A program made the translations under genes and the position numbers. The notes under the pieces are model-generated. The model was not told the origin of the DNA, did no database searches, and saw only the letters and a program-made list of their open reading frames with translations. 64,000 nucleotides of DNA from Marsupella aquatica (Eukaryota > Marchantiophyta), in NCBI GenBank assembly GCA_973895155.1, contig OZ316896.1:17794001-17858000 (forward strand), read 5' to 3'. How positions within the stretch are numbered: the stretch's first letter is position 1; every line of letters starts with the position of its first letter. This document shows, in pieces, positions 34,691 to 44,100 of this stretch.

Positions 34691-37600
34691 ATGGGGAGTT
34701 TCTCTCGAGGGGACAAGGTGTGCCTCGTAATCGATGGAGTGGAAGTTGCTTGCGGGACGGTCCTCAAGGTTGACCCGGGTGACTCAGTGCGTAATGTTGA
34801 TTTGGGAAGTAATCATATAGGAGTTCTCATTGAGAAGTGCTATGAGGGATCACGGGAAATTCCTTACCCTTTGCCGCCGATCAGGACCCTGTTTGATGCT
34901 GTCGACTCTTGCATTATTTGGGATGCCCCTTTTGCATATTTGAAGTCACAGTCAACTCCAACGACAACGAAAATGGATGCCTCCTGTTCTACAAAGGATA
35001 CGGTTCCGGGTTTTGTACCAGAGAAATCGTCGGTGGAAAGTTTTGGAGACTCGATTGTATCTGGCGATGAAGTCGAGGTCTGGATCGGCAATCAGATTGT
35101 GGCTCGTGGATTTGTGTTCAAGACGAATCCCGATGAGACATGTCACAATGAAAGACTTGGCACTTCTAGGATTAGTGTGAAAATATGTGAAGTTTTTCAA
35201 GGAAGGGAGAGGTTACCCTTTCCTCACAATGGAGCTGATACCGTTCAGGAAGCATTGGATACTTTTGTATTGTGGAATTTAAAGGATGTTACTCGGAGGA
35301 GTTCTTCCCGGGATATGCTAAACAACCTGTCCAGACAGGATGTTTTTTCAAATTATAATTTCAAGGATTATAGTTTGCGTTCTAATTGGATGACCGAGGA
35401 GGCGGAATTGTATGCTGAGGATAATCGGACCAAAGTGGGGGTTGGCATCATCACAGTTCCTTTCGAGTCAGGTGCAATTGATGATGATGTTCTTGGACCA
35501 GATCATGTTGGGGTTGCTGTCACAAGCGTGATTGATCCTATATTTTTCCCACATATCTCCCCAGGAGTGCCTGGTCTTGTTAGGTGGGCCGTCCGTTCAC
35601 TTTTGCTGATATCAAGGGGTATTTTTCTTCTGGATTTCATTGAAGAGGTTTCTCCGAAACCATTATTGATGGTCGAGATCATCTAGAGGTAGATATGAAA
35701 GGTGACACTGAGTTTTTGAAGCGCCCATATAATTTCATCAAGAGAACGAAGGTCAACCCAGATGAAAAAAGGAAGAAGCACTTGGAGTCTCGGGCGATAC
35801 TGAAAATCACAGAGGAGGAAATCGACTCCATCCAAAGAGAAGGTTGTTGTAAGTTGAAGTGTTGCCTCAGCATGCCGAGAGAAGACCTACAGGAGATAAG
35901 GAGGGAATACCATGGGATGTCAAGCGACAACAAAACCAGTCACATTCTCACTCTTTTTGGCTGTAGGGAGAAGGAAGTGGAGACAAAAGGATATTTTGTT
36001 GTAAGAAGTAGACTTGTTTGCAAGGGTGCATTTATTAAAATGCATGGATTCAGCACTGCCAAGTATTATGATTACAAAAATCAATATGAAGCAGGTTGCA
36101 CGGTTGGATTCCACGGAAACAAGGGTTCACACAAGACACGGGGAAGCACCTTGCATGCTCGTGCTTTGTTGGAGTCCATTCTAACCCAAAACGGAGAACC
36201 CATGCCGCATCTTCCCTATGGAGGGTCTCACGGGACTGACACAGTTGAGTACAGACTTCCATCTTGTTTCACGAAGAAAGAGATTTTTGAGGAGGTATAC
36301 TCAAAAATGGAATTAGATGGCTACGTGAAGGTGAGTGAAAACACTATGTATAAACTCTGGAGTGAGTCCTTCATGAATTTTGACTTTCACAAGGGAAGTG
36401 CATTTGCAAAGTGTACACTTTGCACTGAGTTCAAAGATCAGTTGATGCGGGAGAAGAGAAAGAAAGAGCGTTTAGAGATTGAGGAAAGAAGAGCTCGCCA
36501 TCTTCGTGAGCAAATGTCTAGGAGATATGTTTACTATGCTCATAGGGTTCTTGCGAAGAAGGATCCTAAGAACTATCTTTGCATTATACATGACAAGATG
36601 GACCAGGCCAAGACATGGATCCCTAGGTTGGTCCCCACTCCTAAATCATTGTCTGGTAGTGGTCAATCGCTCCCCATTGCGCTCACTGGGATGTTGACCC
36701 ATGGAAGGGATCCCGGAGTGTATGCTCACTTCAGTTTTACTGGGCTTTGGCCAGGAGATGCAGACTTCACAGTGACATCATTGGCCAAGTGCCTTAGAGA
36801 TCTGGAGGATTACAAGGGGGACAAATCTGGAGACCTCCTTGAAGGATTATATTGGGCTGCAACGAGGCCAATTTTTCAATCTCTTTTGGACTTTGAAGCA
36901 TTTCTCGCAGGTTACTTAGAACCCAAAAAAGTCTCAATTGCTAGATTTCAAGGAGCTGAAGATGACCAAGACGACTTTGGTGTTGATCCCAAGGCTATGT
37001 CTACCTCTTTCAAACCATTGCCAAGGCACCTGACCTTGCAAATGGATAATTCAGGGAAAGATAACAAAAACCAGTACGTGATGGCATTTTGCAGTGAGCT
37101 TGTTAGTAGAGGGGTTTTTGAAACAGTGCAGATGTTGTTTCTCATGGTTGGTCACACCCATGAGGATGTCGATGCATTGTTTTCAAAAGTATCCAACCAA
37201 GTGAAGTACAAGGAGGTTTCTACCCTCTTGGGGTTGATGGCTGAGGTTTGGGAGTGTGAAAGCATTCATCCTGTGCCACGGTTGATCCAAGAGGTTGCAG
37301 CTTACAAAGAGTTTTTGAAAACTTTCAAGGTAAAAGACATAGAGGGTCACTCAAAACCAGTGGCATTTCTTTTCTCTATGAGAGATAATGTTCCAATATA
37401 TCAATACAAAGCACATGTGAAACAACCTTGGTACCCTCCAACCGGAAGGTCCATTTGGAGAACTGATTCCAGCACCAATGCTCTCATTTTACCAGAAGGT
37501 CAACCGTTTGCAAAACCCATCTCCGGGGATGTACGAGGCAAGGTTGAAGAAATCATCCCATTCCTTAATCGTTACATTGAGTTTTTGAAGAAGAGCTGTA

Positions 37601-38247
37601 AGGATGAGACCTCTACAGCATATCGTGAGCGGTTTCCTTTGGTGAAATATTGGGAGATGGTGGTGCAAGTATTATCTGGGGAGCTTACAATTGAAGGGGA
37701 GGCAGAAATACAGTTAGCATTGACATATGAATTCTGGCCAAAAACTAACCACGGAACTGGTTACAAGGTTAATAGTACAGGAACCTCTGAACCATTGGGG
37801 GAGCCTAGTAGTAGTACACAGAATCCACAAATGGTGGAGCTTCAGAATGAGTACCTGGAAGAGATGGAGGATCAAGTTGCAATATTTGTTGGTGCTCGAC
37901 ACGAGCGAGAACTTGCACGTTGGATTCCTCTGCAGGACATTCAAGAGGGTCACTTTGTATTTCTCCGTCCAGAGGATGAATGGGAAAAGAAGAATGGGAA
38001 AGAACGTTTCTGGTTGGTGAGAGCTTTGGGTGTTGTGGACCCAAACCATGAGGTTCCTTCAGGAGACTTGCAATGCAATGAGAATTCTCCTACTAGTACA
38101 CGGTATGCTCCTATGTTCCAAGTGCAATGGTGGAGGCCTAAACATGGTAAGCATGATGCACCGGATCATGTGCGATATTCACGTTGCTTTCAGACCACTA
38201 AGACTTGGGAGGTGGATCCTGGGTTTGACAGTGCCACTGAACGTTGA
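34691..38247 (+). CDS. DUF8039-like repeats fused to DUF7869-like putative transposase
   Basis: Two exons (34691-35618, 35693-38247) join across a 74-nt intron (GGG|GTATTT, GTAG|AT; phase 1), giving 1160 aa. The start AAAATGG is a good plant context. Residues ~7-85, 125-200 and 237-309 are three copies of a domain with GDxVxxxxxxxxVAxG...HxGVxI...AxxxxxxW, resembling DUF8039 of plant transposon proteins. The rest resembles DUF7869: DKMDQAKTWIP (Asp ~610), LQMDNSGKDNKN (Asp ~761) and VGHTHEDVDALF (Glu ~800), a spacing suited to an RNase H/DDE transposase. The C-terminus (FVFLRPEDEW...FWLVRALG...FQVQWWRPK) looks like an SH3/BAH-type fold. A degenerate palindrome (35672-35688) ends the intron. 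The frame is intact, so the protein may be functional. Confidence 0.7.
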
Positions 38248-38379
38248 CAATTTGCTAATTCTGCTATGTATGGATTCAAGTCACGCTCTAGAGAAGAAAA
38301 TATAATTGATAGAGGTTTGACCATTCCCAAGAATGTTTTGAAAACACTCAAAACCTACATGGAAGGGATTGTTGAGTAA
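38248..38379 (+). other. In-frame extension after the UGA stop
   Basis: After TGA (38245-38247) the same frame stays open for 43 codons (QFANSAMYGFKSRSREENII...) to TAA. The sequence looks protein-like and follows UGA-CAA-UUU. It may be an old C-terminus lost to a recent stop, or a readthrough extension. Confidence 0.35.
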
Positions 38380-39073
38380 GTCAAATGTTTTTTAGTAGTC
38401 ACTCTGTCAGAGTGAGGGAGTCTAGTATGTCAATTAGTTTGGAATTAGACATGTCAGAGTGAGGGAGTCTAGTATGTCAATTAGTTTGGAATCAGACATG
38501 TCTTTAGTACTTACTGAGTGTTGGTTAGTACTAAGGACTAGTATATCTATTTAAGGAACTAATTATTATAATATTTTGGGATACTAGTTTGAATAGGTGC
38601 AGGTAATTGGACTTGGATACCTTTATAATTGCTTTAATTAATTATTATATCAATACAGACTATATATTACATGAAGTCTTAATATCCATGATAGGATGTG
38701 AGTGCCTCTTAGTACTGTCTAGTAAACCTTAGTTTCAACTCGAGTTGCTTAGAATGTACTAACAAATTACTTGTCTGAATGGATATTTAAACTAAACCCT
38801 AAGTAGAAGGTTAATTTAGCTAGCTAAGGGTAGAGATCATATTGAAGCTTTACTAGTTATATGGGTAGAGATCATATTATTTGAAGCTTTACTAGTTATA
38901 TGGGTAGAGATCATATTGAAGCTTTACTAGACACTTATATTCTATTAGTCAAATTGAATCAATGTAAGTAAATTCTACTTCTTATCCAACATATTTTACA
39001 TTATTATCACCCAAATGTTTTTCTTTAGAATCCAAATTAATATTTCATTTTCTCCTATGTACAATCTTGATCC
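38380..39073. repeat. AT-rich spacer with short tandem repeats
   Basis: Two copies of a unit of about 47-50 bp (GTCAGAGTGAGGGAGTCTAG start, from about 38406) and three copies of GGTAGAGATCATATT..GAAGCTTTACTAG (about 38827-38930). No gene seen. Confidence 0.7.
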
Positions 39074-39180
39074 CCCAAATGTACAACATCTGGTGCCCAA
39101 ATGTACAACTCCCACTGCCCAAATGTACAATTCTTGTGCCCAAATATATATTTTTTGGTGCCTAAATGTCCAAAGATCAA
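39074..39180. repeat. Right subterminal CCCAAATGTACA repeats
   Basis: Five units of 21-23 bp of the form CCCAAATGTACAxxxxxxGTG, just inside the right inverted repeat. Related units lie inside the left end in the same orientation. Confidence 0.75.
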
Positions 39181-39186
39181 AGAATT

Positions 39187-39215
39187 TTCCAGTTTTAATG
39201 AATAGACTGATTTAA
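39187..39215 (-). mobile_element. Right inverted-repeat end of the 13-kb block
   Basis: Reverse complement of 26219-26247 with 27 of 29 matches (TTCCAGTTTTAATGAATAG on plus). Outside it the minisatellite begins, as on the left side. Confidence 0.65.
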
Positions 39216-39575
39216 CAGCATTTTGGGCGCCACAACACTTTTCTCTTAGCAACATCTTGCGGGACACGACATCTGTTTTCTTAACGATATCTTGGGCGCC
39301 ACAACATGGTTATTTTAACTACATTTTGGGCAACATATGTTTTCTTACCGACATCTTTTGTGGAACGCACAGGTATTTCCCCTCAACGATGTCTTGGCTG
39401 AGACGACATCTTTTCCCTCAACAATGTCTATATCAACATGACATCTTTTTTTTCAACAATATCTTGACCGACAATATATACTTTCTCTCAACAACCTATT
39501 GGCCAACTCGACATACTTTTTTCTCTACGGCATCTTGACCGACACGATTTCTTTTATGCAACGCATGGGTATTGA
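39216..39575. repeat. Minisatellite right of the three-gene block
   Basis: Units such as CAACGATGTCTTGGCTGAGA and ACGACATCTTTTCCCTCAAC, with GTGGAACGCACAGGTAT near 39359 and ATGCAACGCATGGGTATTGA at the right edge. This is the reverse complement of the array at 280-1130, which begins with the mirror of that edge. Confidence 0.8.
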
Positions 39576-41128
39576 GCTATGAAAAAATAATATTGGGTAG
39601 GGTGGCCACGAGCAGCTGCGGGCTAGAGGCCACCATCATCGGTTTGGATAGCCGCAGATCTGCACAGCTTGTTCATTAGATCCACTCCTGCATACAGAGT
39701 TTATATATAGCAGCGGAGTTCGCAAAATCCCGAAGCAAAGTCCAGTGGATCGCCTCTTCTCTCAGCAGGTTCAGCGCTGTCATCCGTCCGTCACCTCCAT
39801 TTGTCAATGAGTGAGTGTTCCTGGGATGGGCGCCTTTCTACCTAAGTGATGGTTTGATGTTAATGACCCTCATTGATGGCTCTATCGAATCACACCCTTG
39901 TTTCGTCTCTTACCTATTTAGCAAAATTTAGCTCATTAGCATCTGTCTTAATTAAGATCATGTAACTTTAGTTCCCTTTGCTTATGTTTTGGTTTTTTTG
40001 GGCTCTATTACGTATATATCTATTACGTTCTCCGCATGATTTCCCCTCCACCGAATCCTTGCTCCCGCCATAACTCATTGATTGCTCTGAAATCAAGAGC
40101 TCAACCCTTGTTTCGTCACTTCTCTATTTAGCAAAATCTAGCTCATTTTATATTCTTTAGCTTCGTTGAGACGTAACTTACATATCTGCACTTTCGGAGT
40201 CGCAAACCCCTCGTGAATTTTTTTCTTTGTATATGTGTACTAGGTTATGAGGCATTACCCCCAGGTGAAGTCACGGAACCCCTGGGCCAGCCTGGCCTGG
40301 GGATTATGAAATTTGTATGAGAAATAGGGTAAGTGCAACTGGCAGATAGTGACGGATCACCCTTTTACTATATAAAACTGAACTGAATGATAGTGACGGA
40401 TCACCCTTTTACTATATAAAACTGAACTGAATGTTGAGTAAAAATTCACTCACTCGGTAACTCATCCTCACTTGGGGATAATGGATCTAACCCCCTCGGG
40501 CTCAGCGCCCTCTGGGATTACATACCATTACCCCCTCTTGGGGATGGGTTACCCTACACGTTTCTTCCGGCTTATGTTCTTTCCGTGACTTCCCTCGACC
40601 GAATCCTTGCTCCACCCGCGACAGTGATGAAGTGTAGCAGTTATGTGGAGTTCTAGATCATGGGGAATTTGTAGCCATTCTTGAAAGCAGAATGTACAAG
40701 GACAGATTAGGAAGGCATCGCTAGCTTTCTTGCCCATGCCACAAATCCGCCCGTCCTGCTATTGTTTCCAGGAACTTCTACACACTATCCCCAATCAGAG
40801 GCATCGAAATAGCAACAGGACAATTAGCCACCACAATTAAATTCCAGTACGATTTCCTCTTTAGATTGCAAAATGTTACCCACATCCCCCGATTTTGGGG
40901 CTGTCAATATATGCGCAGGTCTGAGCACTCGGGCGAATTCTCTCACATCAGACGTGCTCAAGTCAATGCAAGCTGATGCGGAGCCTAGCTACTATTGGTT
41001 TCTATCTGGGCATCCCTTTCGTTCTTGCCGGCCATGATTAATTTGTGTAATTGAATGTTTGTAGCTACCCAAGCATTTTGAGGCTCGGCACAGCACGTAC
41101 GTCCACTCTGGAGATAACTGCAAAATTG
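39576..41128. other. HNL3 upstream region
   Basis: Holds the shared HNL upstream module (39735-39815) and a 44-bp tandem duplication (40345-40388 and 40389-40432, GATAGTGACGGATCACCC...). The part from about 40900 matches the leaders of the other HNL copies. No coding exon seen. Confidence 0.55.
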
Positions 41129-41197
41129 ATGTCTAGTTACCAGAACAAGTTTCCAGCAATTCTAAGCCATCGCTATGGCTCAAAGGGCCTCTTCTAG
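41129..41197 (+). other. uORF overlapping the HNL3 start
   Basis: ATG at 41129 opens a 22-codon frame that ends at TAG 41197, beyond the main ATG at 41175 and in another frame. HNL1 and HNL2 instead have ATG-GAC-GYC-TGA at the matching place. An overlapping uORF would be expected to lower translation of the receptor. Confidence 0.4.
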
Positions 41198-44100
41198 TCG
41201 CACCAATAACACAATTACTCAGGTATCTTACGGCACTGACCTCGACCTGAACCTGTTTGGAAAATGCCCGTTCCGTTTAGAGATTGATACTTTGGACAGT
41301 TTGCAATGATCATGAGTATTTTAGTTTTTGGAGTTTTCAGGTTTTATCCAATCTATACAGCTAATTTCTATGCCTACCCGTTGGCGTGCTTGGGTTTTAC
41401 AGCTTAATGAATCTCTCTTTGAACTTTACAAACCGAAAGGCCGTGCTAGCATGGTGGTCTTGTTTTTTCACGGCTTTCAGCATGGAAATTATGAAAATGC
41501 CTATTTGTCAACATGGACAACTGACGATGGACGAGAGGATGGATCATCCACATGGCCCCAGACTTGGTTGGTTGATGACGACCAGTACCCCGATGCTCAC
41601 ATCCTTTCTGTTGAGTATAATGCGAGCTTGATGAAAAGCAACCAAGAAGGAAGCTCTGACCTCTACGTCATAGGGGAAAATATTATTTCTGATTTGCTAG
41701 AGGCAAATATTGCGCAAGATCCCCACTGTCCCATAGTATTGGTAGGACACAGTTTTGGGGGCCTTGTAGTGAAGGAACTGTGTGTTCAAGCACATAAGAG
41801 AGGCAGCATGGGTAGCTCCAAGCACAAAACCTTTCTGGAAAATATCAAGGGGGTATTTTTCTACTCCACCCCTCATCATGGGATTTCAGGAGAAATTTCC
41901 GAGTATTTTGTGAGCAAAACAAATGAACCCTTGTTGAAATATGTGAAAGTCCTGAGTACTTCTGCAGCAAGATTGCATGAAGATTTTGAAAAGGTACGAA
42001 AGCAGTGCGCTTGGCAGACGGCAGGAGTAGGAGAAGGTTTACCTACCCATCTGGTACGGGGCATTCACTCTCAATCTTATGAAATGAAAATATATTGAAA
42101 ATCTCTGACAGCTTCCAATTATTTGTAAAGCAAATCAATGATAAGATATTACTTATAGACGGTAAACATTTTCTCGATTGTTGACTAATTTGTTTCAGTT
42201 CATTCCATAGAACTGATAGAAGAAGGAAATGCGCAGTAACAGTCTCATTTCTATGGATACCACCTAGTTTAGTACTAAGTCATCCAAGTAGCATATAAGG
42301 GAGTTGATCAAGAGTAATTTGTGTGAAGGATATTGTAGATGCTTCATTCATTGGATCGTCACTTGCTTGTTTGCTTGTATGTGCGCAGAGCACATTTAAA
42401 ACAGCGGTAATTGTACAGGAGGGATCGTCAAGATATGGAGACACCTTTGTTATCGTGCCAGAGGCTGATCACATATCAATCTGTCGGCCAAAATCAAAAA
42501 TCTCAAGAACATTCAAGTCCTTGTCCAGCTTCCTGCGTGGAGTTTCCATTACTTGGAAGGTGAAGTCAAATTGTCGCTCATATTTTTGGCGTACTTAATA
42601 CAGAAGGTAGTGCTATGTCGCTTTGTGTCCACCGGTGCTTATTTGAGATTTGCTTTGTATTCATTGTTGAATTACAGAGACCAGTCCGGCCTCAGAACCG
42701 TCAATCTTTACCCAAATCAACGATTGGTATTGATAATGTCATGAAAGAACTGAAACACAAGCTTGAGACGGTCACCAGTTTGGGCCTGGCAGGCATGGGA
42801 GGGATTGGAAAGACAACCATGGCCAAGGCGTTATTCAATGATATTGAGCATCTTTACGGGTACACCTGTTTCGTTGGGAATGTGAAGAATTTTGAACAGG
42901 AGGTTGAGGATATCGTCTTAAAGGAAATGCATCATATGGGAAGGAGGTTAGCAGAGAAGCATGGTGGGTTAGAGTTCTTGGAGGGGAAACAGTTATTGTT
43001 GGTACTGGATGATGTTGCTGCAAAAAAACAGACTGCCATATTGTCTACCTTGATTCGTGACATTGGTGTCCATGTAGATAGTCGCTTTGTTGTAACATCG
43101 AGAGATTGCGAACTTCTAGATCAATGCTTGGAGGCAGTGCACAGCATTCCCTTTCTAAGCCAAGGAGACGCGAGGAAACTTTTGTTAGCCCATGCTTTCA
43201 GGCAAGAAGCTTCTCCTTTATTTGAGGAACACATAGACATTGTTGTGAAAAAGTGCGGCGGGCTGGCTTTGACTCTGGAAGTCATAGGGGAGCATCTGTA
43301 TAAAAAACCTCTGCCTATATGGAAGGAAGCTGTCACTATACTAGAGAGGGCAGATGCTGTGCGCGGATTTGACGAAAAGTTGTGGAGTAAGCTTCGGATA
43401 AGTTTTGATGGTTTGGATCTTGAGGAGAAACACGTGTTTTTGGATTGTGCGACAGTATTCTATTTGCAACCTCTAGATAGGGCAAAGATAGCATGGAGCG
43501 TCACCACAAATGGGCTTCAAGAGACACTGTGGCAACATCTTGTCGACTTATCGTTGGTCTGCGAACTTCCTTCGGGAGAATATCAAAGTTGTTGTGGCAT
43601 GCATGACCAACTTTTGAGCCTTGGGAGGAAAATAGCATCAAATGAAGTGGAATATGGCCTCAGGATGTGGGATCACCCGAGAAGGGCCTTCCTTTTGTTA
43701 TCGCCAGATAATTCCATTGACAATGATGTGAAGGTGAGTTTGAAGAGTATGGTCTTTATCTGAGAATTTCCATGCACTGCATCCAAGAATTGCCCAGGGG
43801 TTTGTATCTTGGCCATTATTGAATGCTGCATGGTGTAGACCAAGGAAGGTCTCCCATGCTGTTGAATTTTCTCAAGACGTCACTGATATTGAGGAATATT
43901 CCACTTTGATCATGGACAGGGCTACGTGTAGCAATTGGGTTTTGAAACTAAGAATGACTTGTGAGTTGGAATTTGTAGGACATTACTGCTATCAATGTGG
44001 ATGGACGAGCACAAGGACATTTAAGTAATGACAAGGTTTGTTGGTGGCATTTTGAAAAAGATAATATGGTCAGTGGAAACGTTATAAGACAAGACTTCTA

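Noticed and set aside
38248-38379. Treating the extension as part of the transposase coding sequence
   Set aside because: A UGA stop lies between; without expression data or homologues I kept it as a separate note.
26219-39215. LTR retrotransposon interpretation of the 13-kb block
   Set aside because: No long direct repeats at the ends, no reverse transcriptase, integrase or gag-like sequence.
40250-40560. Repeated CCCCTC/GGGGATA segments as a possible RNA gene
   Set aside because: No tRNA, rRNA or snRNA structure could be drawn; looks like simple duplication.
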